Of a stretch of DNA of 64,000 nucleotides, positions 11,790 through 23,700 are shown in pieces. The DNA is from Agelas oroides (taxonomy: Eukaryota > Porifera > Demospongiae > Agelasida > Agelasidae): NCBI GenBank assembly GCA_949130485.1, contig OX422197.1:6862991-6926990 (forward strand). The letters are read 5' to 3'. Every line of letters starts with the position of its first letter. The stretch's first letter is position 1. The notes beneath the pieces were generated by a model. The model made no database searches. It was not told the origin of the DNA and was given only the letters and a program-made list of their open reading frames with translations. A program made the translations under genes and the position numbers.

Positions 11790-14700
11790 GTAAGTGTCCG
11801 TAGCAGTATAATACTAAGCTGCCCCAAGGATTGTCATCAAGCAGACTGTTTAGTCCCGCAAGCCAGACCCATGCACTTCTTCTCTAGGTAGTAGGTAGGA
11901 TGGCAGTGATGCATGCACGTACATATACTAGCCTCACAAGCCACACCCTCACACAAATGCTGGGAAGGGGGGTGGAGGGTGTTAGTCTCGCAAGCCAGAC
12001 CCACTTCCGCAAAAAGAGGGAAGGGTCTGGTGAACTGCGTATACAAGCCGTGTCCCACTGGAATGCAATTAGCTGGATGATGTATCAGAGATTTTCAAAT
12101 AATGCACTCTTGAATTAATACCTGTTGCGGAGTAAGCACACTCCCTGAGAAGTATAGTCAAAGTGTTTTTACAACTCATGCAGTAGCAGAAAAGATGTCC
12201 TAGCTCTCTTTCGCCGTTTTCAAGACTGCTATTGCTACTCAAACAGTGATGTAATGCGTCATGTGACAAAATACTGCAACGTGATTGGACCGCACTGTAC
12301 AGTGCGGCGGGACACGGCTTGTATACGCAGTTCTCCAGACCCTTCCCTCTTTTTGTGGAAGTGGGTCTGGCTTGCGAGACTAGGAGGGTGTGTGGGTGTG
12401 ACCTGCAAGACCATGCATGTGGACACACTGTTGAACTGCACCTCCAGCAAGGGATAGTCACATCTTACCTGCAGAAGTAGGATCAAAATGAAATCAGACA
12501 ATCAACATACACTTTAAGAGCTTCCAAGGAATGATGACTGCCACTGACTCATGCCCAGTGCGTGAGACTTACACCCAATGTGTAGGTCTGTAGTCTCATG
12601 GGCCAGACTCTCCCCATGTGAGATTCTGGCCCATGAGAGCAGATCATGACAGATCAACAAGACCATGACAGATCAACCAGATCAACAACATTATTTTTCT
12701 TAGATACTGCAGGGGTGTGGCTACTATTTTGTCATTTTAACGACCGAAAGAGTGACTATATTGCCAATCAAGATGCTTGATTTTGGTTTCGAACACTTAC
12801 CCGTTGTCTAGTGTCCCACAGTGTGGCTATCCTAAAACTAGACTGGTCGTCAAGTCTCCTTGTCCTAGTGGAGTTGATCCCTCATCATACTAGTGTCCTA
12901 CAGTGTGGCTGTCCTGCAATTCTCAAGTCTTCCCTAGTGGAGCGTGGCTCTTTGCACTTGTTGTATGATGAGGTTTTGACAGACTCTTGTAGCCCACACC
13001 CGGGGGAAATCAGGAATTCCATTTATGGTGGCTAGGACAAAATCTGTTTTACCCTCAGAAAACCACAGTATTACTTAACAAAAGAAGGAAGGGCGTGTTG
13101 AAGGAGAGGGTTATTTAGAGAGTAACATAAGGATGTAGAGTAGACAAGGAAGTACTTGTTATCATTGTCACTAACTGCTGCATGTGTGTGAGTCAGATTG
13201 CTGGTCCAGTGGACCTCCCTCCCAGTGACACACACTCACACACCCACTGCCTGGGGAGGACAAACTGTAGCTCAGTCAGCCTTCTCTTCTAACAGACTCT
13301 ACTAGACTCTAACAAATTTGTTGGATCATGTGATGCGTGGCGTCCTCTGATATGCTACGTATGGTTGAATAACATGTTGTGTAGAGTGGACACATGTTTA
13401 TATTGCTCACTGCCTCTCTCCCCTCACTGATTACCCCAGAATCTCTCTCTGGTAGACAAGTGGAGCAAGCTAGTAAGTTTCTGACCACTCTTGTGTTGTG
13501 ATTATCTGGTGTAGAAACACTTTTGTCCCCATCATAAATGATCACCATCACAAATGGCCACACAGTGCCAGTGATGCTGGTGGCAGGAATGTGGGTACAA
13601 GTTAGCCTCATTCCCAGGCCACTCCCACCCCAGCTTTTGATCACTTACAGTATGGGGGGAAGGCCTGGAAGAGTTTCACATGTGATGTATACTGACACTG
13701 ATGTCACAGAATCTGTAGAAACCTTTCTAACCTGCTACAATGAAGCTAAAGAAACTAGACAAACTCCAGACGAGAGGAAGGACCTACCTCTAAAACATAC
13801 CCAGAAGATTTGAAACAAAACTGCTAAGAGACAGCTGTGATAGAAAGCTTACAAGTTAGTAAAGTGCTTGTATGTTCTGTCCAGTGAGCCATCACACTTG
13901 GACGTTTCAGTACTTGTATCTCAGCACCCTTCAAAGGTAGGGCTTATACTTGTGATAGGTTTTATTCACTCAGTGCAGCTCTCAGCTGGCTGTTGTACCA
14001 CCATCTTTGTAGCTGCAACAGAGTGTGAGATACAGCTCAATGGCCTCCGATATTTTGAACAGCTGACATTTTGTGATGTGTGTGGTATGCATCTTCTTTG
14101 TATCCTCCTCACCAAGAGAATATCTCTGTTTGGACAGTTGAAGCTACGAGAGTGTGTCGTACCTCGTGTTATGAAATGACAGAACAAAACACAACAGGAA
14201 GCCTCACCCTAACTTCTGGTTATTGTCAAGTTCTTTTCTTCTTCCCACTTGATGTTGCACTACAAGTGAAAACCTTCCAACCCTCCTCCTCTCTCATACT
14301 GCAAACTATCAAAAGGATGGGCGTGGCCTGCATGATAACGAGGCTAGGTTGAAGTGTAGTCAGTAGAGAACAGTTTCACAATTATATCTGCACATGATCA
14401 TGTGGGTCCTGATTTGGTACCCTCGTGATCAGCAATTCAGGGTATAACATATCCATATGCAGTGAGTGTATTGGGTGTAAAGGTTAGGGATTGGCATTGT
14501 TTGTGATTGCTGTGATGTTTCATAATCTTTCACCATGGTTATCATTAGCCTTGTTCCCAGGCCTCCCCCATTTTGCTGTGATGTTTCATAATCTTTCACC
14601 TGGTTATTGTAGTACTAGGATTAACGTAAACTGGAAAAATTTTGGTATTAAATGTTTTGTAGGCCTGTGCAGCAACAAAAGTTAAACTCATGAAGACTTT

Positions 14701-17700
14701 CATGAAAAAAATTCAGCCTGAATATGAGCCTCATAGCCAGCCCTTCAGATTCACTTATAGCACTAACATGTGGTAGCTATAAGTGCTGGTAGCAATAAAC
14801 ACTGGGGTAGAATACCTTAGTAACGAACTAGGCTACAGTGAGAGTGTAGTGCGTTCATTTCACAATGTTGATTCACAGCGGTGTCCAAAGGGTCATTGAC
14901 TATCTACTCTTTTCCGTGCATGCCTGTGGTAAAGCCGTAAGCTTGAATGACACTCAATCTAATAATTTCATCTGTAAAATATGTCCTTAACATTCATTTG
15001 ACATGCTTTTAACATAAATTTTCAACTTAAATATTCTTTGATTTACAAATACTGAGATATCGTTGAATAAAGACCTGGTTATCATTAGTTTGTTCCCAGG
15101 CCTCCCCCGTTTTTGTACCTTCTGTTTGAGTTTACAAAAATACACGGAAATGGAAAAGTGGAGAAGGCCTGGGATCATTCATCACGTTAGTGAATGCAAG
15201 GTGTACGTAGGGTGAAGAAGCTGATATTCAGATGTATACGTACTAAGCTGTTCCTTATCAGTCGAGACAAGTTGGTTTGACCGCATGAATGTCTGGAGTC
15301 CTGATCAGGAGTGGAGTGCTGCGAATGAACAATTTAGTGCATTGTTTGAGATTGCCCCCCACTCCCCTACGTCCATCTTGCATCCACCTGACATCACTCA
15401 CTGACCTTTTCCTTTTTTCACCACTCTTCTGCTTACATGGATCTGTGTATTACTGTGAACACAAACGGAAGAGTAAATAACAGGGCTGGCCTAGGAATGA
15501 GGCTAGGTGATTGTAGCACTGAGGTTATTGTTGGACAATGATCTGAGGTGCGGGCACATTTACTTGGGGAGGGGGAGGGGCTGACATTATGGAGGCTGTG
15601 AAGGTGTTGATCATCAGTGTGAAGCACAGGAAACATTTCAGCATGATTTGAGCTATCATATCATGAAGCACTCTTGGTGTGTTATAGTGTTTTTGGTCTG
15701 CTCTTAGCTACTGTCACTGTAAGACCAAGATAATAGTCAACCTCATCTTACACACCAGCTGAGTGTGGGATATTTATACTAGCACATTGATGGACATTGT
15801 AAATATTGGAGGGAGCTATAGCCCTCTATGCTGTGATACAGGTGAAAATATTATCTACTGTACATGTGTGGAGTGGGTGTTATGAGGGTGTTATCATTGT
15901 CTGTCTCCCCTCACTGATTCTCCCAGAACATTGAGAAGAAGATACAGTTCCTGGTAGGTTCGAGTACAGACATGGTTGTTGGTAGCCACCAGCTAAACTG
16001 CACACAGCCATTGTTATTGTTGTAATCACATTCCTCACTGAAGTATGTCAGATGATAGTAGTTACTAGCATGAGGTGGACATGTGTTGGGGGTGTGTCCT
16101 TCATGTTTCCACTCCCCTCTCCTCTACTGCCCCAGACTCCTTCAAGACGTGAAGCTGTAAAGGAGGACATTACAAAGGTATGTGAGTCCATGTCAGCCTG
16201 CAGTGAGGAGCATGTTACATACAGACCTTATGTGAATGATGTCACATGCTATATCTCTGGATGTTATGTCATCAGCTGCGGCCATCTTGAGTGGCAAAGA
16301 ACAATGGTGAACTGTACAGTGTGACCTGTCAATTGCCTCTGTTTGCAGGAACACATGAACCTAGCTTTATTGTCACTCTGAATGCACAAGATGTCAACAT
16401 GGCCTGCATTTGACTGAAGCCATTAAGCTTACGTACCTGCATGTTTGCTGAAAGTTGTGAACTCACAAACCACACTGCTATACCATTGAAATACTGCATT
16501 TTGCCACTCAAAATGGCCACTTAGTATCCACAGTTTCAGTTTACTGTTCACTGTCCATTCACTAGCAGTAACATAACTGCATGAGGTCTATCTCCTGTTC
16601 ACTCCTGTCTCCCCCCACACACAGTGGAAGCAGCTCACAGAGCAGGAGAAGAAGAAGGTAGGTACAATCCTCACATTATAAAGCTAGCTCCTGGAAATCC
16701 CTACCCTCGTACCCAGGCCTCCAACCCAGTGTTTGTCACTTGCAGTACTAAAGGCCAGGTATTAATCATCTCATGCACTGATGTACCTGGATGTTAGGTG
16801 GACGTCTGGAGGCATTGTAAATCCCAGAAAATCCCAAACTGGTCTTTAGCCTAGATGTTTACAGCACTGTTGCAATTGCTCGAGTTTTAGCTAACTTGGT
16901 ACTCAGCTACTGGCCTTGACTGAAAAACGACATTTTAGGAATGTGCCACACCTCCAGACATTCACCTGATGTCCAGGTGTGTCACTGCACGTGATGTGTT
17001 TTACTGAGCCTTCTCCTGGTTTAGTGCTGCAAGTGGCAGAAGCTAGTTTGAAGACCTGGGTACAATGCTACCACTGACCATGTGTATGGTACAACTATTA
17101 GCTGTTGTTGACATGGTTACAACATGTGCCAACACAATGTAAACAAACATCCTTATGGTAGCAAAACTAATTCCAATCACAGAATTCATATTGGAATTTT
17201 AAGTAACTGTACAGGTGAAGGTATGAATTTGTAGCCTCGTTCACAGACCTTCCCCGCCTCTACTATTTGATTGCTTCCACTATGCAAATATGCACAGTAC
17301 AAGCCCTTGATTGTAATGTCTGTTCAAGGACTGGAAGGCCTGAATGTTCACAACGCAGTGCTAATACAACTCATTGTTCAGTACACTTGAGACTGATTAA
17401 CACAAAGTTGGAATTATAACAGTCAGGCACTGCCTACCTTCTGTCTACTGACGTTACATGACATCACCACACATGATGAGATCTCCCAGGTTTTCCCCCT
17501 CTGTGTTAGCATACTAAAAGCAATCAAATACTGGAAGTGGGGAAGGCCTGGGAACGAGACTAAGGAACTTGTTCATATTGCTAGTAGTTATGTATCTTAC
17601 ATGTGTGTGTCGTCCATTTGCTCGTGCAGTGTGGGAAATGATGAGTATGCATTATATAGTGACGTGTGCTGATAGAGCTTGAATGTTTGAGGGGCTTGTA

Positions 17701-20700
17701 AATAGACCTGGCCTTCCCATCCATACACCATTTCACCTTGCATGTGTATGCCACAGCAGGGTAAACCAATTGGTTGTGTCTGTCAGTCAGAATAGAATTT
17801 TCAGCAGTTTTTTTTATGTTGCCGGAAGTCCCTGCACAAACTGTCCTCATACCCAGACGGCAAAATCACCATCTGCAGGATTGTGTTTACATACACTACT
17901 ATTCGCTACTATAGCTATGTTTTTTGTTACAAGAGGAAGGTGTGTAGGGTAAGTGCTCTCCTGGGCACTTCTAGTTGTGTTGTAAGAACCAAATTTTCAG
18001 GGTTTTTTTACTATCGGAAGTCCCTGCACGGACTGTCCTCGTACACAGATGGCAAAATGTTTGTCTGGGTATAAAACTGTGAGTGAAATGGCAAGACCCA
18101 GCCATTTCAGAATGTGTAGACTACTGCTTGTTACTAGCTACGTGTTTAGTAGTTTCAAGAGATGGCTAAATGCTCTTCTATAGGCAGTAATTATCACAGT
18201 GAAAGAACAGTATGTGATGCTATGTTTGACTCCCACACTGAGATTACAAGCATGCATGCAAATCAGAGACATCAATGTCAAATCTTGTATTGGTCCATGT
18301 TGCTGGCTGTGAGTGTGCACCTTTTCATAGTAGCTATCATGCACCATGCCAGGTACCCTCATTAGTTCACGATGGTACTGATGGTCACATGTAGTATTAG
18401 GTACCACTAGTTCACGATCGTACTGATGGTCCCATGTAGTATTAGGTACCGCTAGTTCACGATCATACTGATGGTCACAGTGTTAGTGTGTTTGGTTACT
18501 GCTTGATTACTGTGTGGTAGTGTGTACATGTTTATGGTGTGTACATGTTCCCATGTTCTCTCCATTTATTAGCTGCTGAGACAAGAGGAGAGAGAAGGAA
18601 CACAACGTCACAGACAGGTATGTGTGTGTGTCAGTGGACGTAGGTTGTCCTTGTGTTCATCAGTGTGAGTGGTGTTGTTAGGCCTGCTGGTTGAGATGAA
18701 CTGTGAGCATCCATTTCACTGCTTCACCTGCTGCTGTGTTTCTTGTTCCACCTCCAGGGTGTCCAAAGACGTTTTTCAGTGGTAAGTACATTCAACAGTA
18801 CATGCTGCATAGTGAGCAAAACTCACACAGTATGTGACTACTATAGATGGCAGATGGTGAGTGTTATGTGAAATTAGGCAGAAGAGAGTAGAAGCATGCA
18901 ATGACCACAAACATTCAAACAGCTAAGCACCTGGTGCAGTGTATGTCAGGTCAAACTAGTAAAAAGGAACAACCATGTCAGTGCTTCTTATGGATGATGC
19001 TGATGTATTCAAGACCACTGGGTACTGTGTGTGTGGCAGACATTGGAACATGTGCAGACACATAGTTCTATGTGTTCCATCATAGATAATAGACCACTGA
19101 AACGGGATTGGAAACAGACAAAAAATTTACGGACAAACTCGGGCAAAACGCCAATGATGTCACGTTGAATCCTCGTTCCGGTGTTTCGGTTAGAAGGTGG
19201 TGCCCACTAACAGGTGTACGATCGTTTATCTCCCGCGCGGGTCATCGAAGTAGAGGTTCTTGTGCATTTACTGATATACCACGGTATCTACAACATTCTG
19301 GTAGAAAATTGTACTATGCACAGTTGTGAATTGATTTTTATGCAATGTAGAAATGCTAAAATAATAGTTTCGTAGTTTTTCCTGGAAAATAAACAAGGCT
19401 ACCCAATGATGCAAGCTGTCATAAAGTGTAACCATTAGCAAAGAATGTAACTGAGTGGCTTATTTCTTTGTGATACAGTACACAGTTTGATGGGAGGTCT
19501 TGAAAAGTGTAAATAATGTGAAAACTCTTGTAGTTTTCTAGAGAGGTCTGTACCCTGGTTTAGGTAAAGTCTGCTGGTACAGTATTAGCAGTACATAGGT
19601 CAATGTAATGCTGACAAAACAATAGAGCTGCAGTAATTGTGTGCACTTTTCTCCAGCTTTCTGAACAGGTGCCTCCAGCTCATGCAGAGGACATATCAAT
19701 CTGTCTTAGTCGTCTTCAGGCCTGCTGATAATTTTCAGGACTCGTGAATATCCCTCCATCGCAATAGCAGTCTGCCAGAAGCCATTTGACATTCGGGGAA
19801 AGAAGAAACACACATAACCGCCGCTCTCGAACAGTCGTCTACTGCCAATGCAGTGTGCGTCAGATCACGTGACCGAAATGATGATTCGACGTAAACTTAT
19901 TGCCGTTTCCAATCCCTGTTCATAGCTCTATTATCTATGGTTCCATTACTTGCTTGTTATGTATGCAGTACCCGGCAGTTGACATCCAGAGTCCATTTTT
20001 ATCTGCCTTGCTTCTGGAACTTGTCATGTTTTACTGTCAGACAATTGAACTGCTTACTTCCACTTTGCTGAATGTTGGGACCATTTGAGCTTTGACCCCA
20101 ATGTGTGGTTGTTGTGTGCTCCTACTCTCCCTCCACTTCTCTCACATTGCATGCTCCTGACAGTACATACTGCACAAACTATTTTCATTATTTCATAGTG
20201 TCAGTAAACATTCAGCATTCTGCCATTTATACTGGTACTTGAGAGGTTTGATGTTGATTACCGTATAGCGGGTATTTTTCGTGGGGGTGTATTCTTCGTG
20301 TTTTTCTCAGTCGAGTGGGGTCCACGAAAAATTAACCCAAGAAAATGTGTGACTCGTATCCCCGTGCGTGTAGTTCTACAGACAGTTGTGTCCATGAAAC
20401 ACGTCGCTGCTACAATAGCTATCCTGCCAATAATACTGCACAACTCTCCGTTGCGAGCATCTCTGGTATCAACTATAGCTAGCTTGCTTTGCGCTTGGTG
20501 GATGTCAATTTCCTTTCCGCGAAAATTTAACCCGCGAAAATTTTCCATAATACAATAGATCGTGGTTCCACAAAAATTTTGCCCTGCGAAAAATACCCGC
20601 TATACGGTACTAGAAAGACAGTATAGACACTTATGAACAGTGATGCAAGTGCTGAGAAATAAGTCTAAGGGAAACATCTGGGATTCGGCTGAGATTTGAA

Positions 20701-23700
20701 CTCAAGACGTTCTGAATACTAGTCTTACCACTAAGCCACTGGGACCCCTGGACAGGGGAGTGGAAGACAAGCTACCTGTAGCAGCAATGCCTGAGGAGCT
20801 CAGCTGAAGTTTGTTTGATTCACACTCTCCCTCAAGTATTTAGTATTCAGAAGGTCTTGGGTTGAAATCCCACCTGGATCCCAGATATTTTCCGTGGGTT
20901 TCTTTCTCACTCTCTCAGCACTTCTGTCACTATACTAGCACTCTTTGAAGTTGCCTAGTAGCTACCCCTCTCCCTACTTCATGTGTCAGTACAGCTCTCC
21001 CCACACCCTTGGTTTGATACAGTCCTTCATGTGCCACACCTCCTGCATGTACTGGGGAGACACCACTGTACATTATTGGTAGGGGTGCAGGGTCGGTGGA
21101 GACAGCATACAGTGTACTACCATAGCTGGGTCAGTCTCCATTGTGAAGGCTAAGCATGTAGATTTACTGTAGGTGTGGTCTAGGTAGTTGCATGCTAGGT
21201 AGAAACACCACTAACAAGTAGCCTCGTTCCCAGGCCACTCCCCCCTCCAGTGTTTGATGGCTTGCAGTGTTTTGTTTACGTGGTAGGAGAGCCTGTGGAG
21301 GAGGCTAACTAACAAGAGTGCTTCCTTCTTCATGTGCACTGATCATGCATCAGTCAGTGTATAATGAATTGAAAAGTGCATAACCACGCCCACCTTAGTG
21401 AGGTGGATGTTAACGACCCTGCACATTGGTGTAGTGTGAATTAAGATCATCATGAAGTTGGTATTGAGTATGGTGTACTACATTTAATGTAAATTTTTAG
21501 CAGGAATGTATTTTTGTGAATTTGATTTTCCACAGGTAGATAGTTAGTTTCCACAGTTAGTTTCAGTTTCATATATAGTTCATAGTGTCCAATTGCTTTC
21601 ATTATCACAAAAGGACATACACTGTCTAGTACCAGTGGTACTAGTGCTGGTACTTACTGACTCGGACACAACTGTTTGTTGGCCTCTTCTGTAGCTCACT
21701 GTAGCCTCACTGCTGGTAAAGTAGAGGACTTCTTGAGGTATCTCGTGGCAGCTGTAGTTCTGTCTGACATTACCTCTTTAGAAAATGTTTAACAACTGGC
21801 AAAACTCAATGCATACAACCTGGCTGTGATTGATATGAATGATGAATTTGCTGACCTTTGAACCAGCAGTCATTCATGTAGACTCATACATTCTACACAT
21901 AAATTTCTGGCTTTAGGGTACGACGTGCTTGGCAGCTTAAGTGTCTTTGTAGTTTATATTGACAAGAGGATGATACAAGTGTTCCAGTATTCATTCATGT
22001 AGACTCATACATTCTACACATAAATTTCTGACTTTAGAGTGTGACTTGTTAGACAGTTTGATGGGCCCTTGTCTGTAGTGTATGAATAGACAATTGACAA
22101 TGGGATGATACAAGTACTGTTTCTTGTGTATTCTATTTAATGCTGACCGTGCTGTTTGTTTGTGTACTTGAACTGTATCTAAGTTTAGTAATTAACTAGT
22201 TGTCTCTCCTCATCTTTTGCGCCCCCTCCCTGTACTTGAGCTACCCTCTCTCCTCCTCTAGCTGCCATGTTTATTTGAGTCAAGAGACACACGTCTGACC
22301 AGACAATTACAAACTGTGTTTATAAATGTGCTAGCAAAGGACTTTGACCTTCCCCAGTCTCATACCCAGACTACCTAGTCTGGATATGAGACTAACCTTC
22401 TCGTGGGCCATGTAGCTGTTAGATACAAGTGTAGTGATACAAGGAATAGCCTTGATAGAGTCTCCTCAGTATCTCACATTGTGGTAGGTATAGAGCAAGA
22501 TGATCATGTAGTAAACAGTATATTGATCATCATGGTGTAAACAATGTGTGTCCCACTTGTGACCTAATCCTGCCTTCATCTCCCCTCCAGCTGATACAGC
22601 GCTACTCACAGGTACGTACTGTACGTGTGTGTTCCTCTTGTGTACTAATCAGTAGCAGTGTCATGGTAACCAACCACAAGAGTGTGGCTAATGTCATGGT
22701 ACAATATTGTGGCCCATTGTTCTAGTGAATGTATCATTATGAGCCTTAGAATGTGTAGCTAATTGACAGGGACTTCCCCATCATTGAATACCATAATGTA
22801 TCATGACACATGGAATGATATGGGAAGGGGTCTAGCTGTGCGTGACTTACTGGATCAGTACCTCTCTAGCAATGGCACATAATAGACATTCAGTACACAG
22901 AAGTGAAGGAGTAGAGTATTTGGATTGATATTTCCCACCGTACACCTGTGGAATGTGATATTGGTAGATTTGTATGGTTGTGTAGTTGTGGGACTAGAAA
23001 TGGTGTGCGATATTCATTTCACTTTCATTGTCCACCTCCTCCTCTCCCTCTCCGTTACCTTCCACTGTAGCTCAAGGAAAAGGCTGAGCAACGACAAAGA
23101 GAGCTGGAGGAGGTAAGCCAAGATTGTGTGTCAACAATGGTGTGCTGGGCTGTACCCCACTTACACCTAGTTGGTAATTTTATGTGTTCCGAAAACAATC
23201 AAAGTTAGTGTTTGTGAGAGTTTTGTGGTTTAATTTTTATGGTCATGGAATTATTCTACACAACTTGAAAAATCTGACTTTCCACACTTGTGCCAGTCCT
23301 GGATAGAAACTGAATATTATTCTGTTGCATATTTTGCGCTCATCACTGAGTTTGAACCACTGTATTGTTGAATTTCCATTGAGGGTGGGGCTCATCGTAG
23401 GTGTACGAATATCTGATGTGTCTGTGAAGTGCATATGAGCCCCGCCCCTAGTGGAAGTCCTGCAATACAGCTCATTGAAGGTGGTGATGTACTCAAAATA
23501 CACAATGTACTAATATTTGAGAGGACTGCCACATTTATGGTAGCTCAGTGCATAGTCTTGTGAAGCCACATGTGTGAGCTATAGTCTGGCTTTGTGAGAC
23601 CACTCAATGTCAGTACGGTGGCTTTCACTGTATGAGAGGGTAGAGACAGAGGTACACCTGTGGTGGTGGACTGTGTGAGAGGGTAGAGACAGAGGTACAC

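Larger units (their letters stand above)
16658..18572. other. Intron 5 of gene A
   Basis: Near copy of 61,310-63,947 apart from insertions in gene B. Holds a MITE (17,232-17,562) and a 45-bp minisatellite (18,350-18,482). Confidence 0.6.
18782..22590. other. Intron 7 of gene A
   Basis: Mostly non-coding, with an 860-bp inverted-repeat element, a 347-bp MITE, an inverted SINE pair and a MITE arm at about 21,223. Near 21,870 and 21,990 a segment of about 50 bases (ATTCATGTAGACTCATACAT) occurs twice. Weak candidate exons are listed under rejected items. Confidence 0.55.

Noticed and set aside
14669..14778. Possible exon after TTTTGTAG, open and conserved in gene B (59,252-59,364)
   Set aside because: To the only shared donor its length is 110 nt, which breaks the phase-0 chain, and its divergence is the same as that of the surrounding intron.
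19658..19669. Possible 12-nt microexon (CTTTCTGAACAG)
   Set aside because: Good acceptor but weak donor (GTGCCT); too short to support by eye.
22261..22314. Possible 54-nt microexon after CTCCTCCTCTAG
   Set aside because: Phase would fit, but the only in-frame donor (GTGTTT) is poor. The gene B counterpart is outside the window, so it cannot be tested here.
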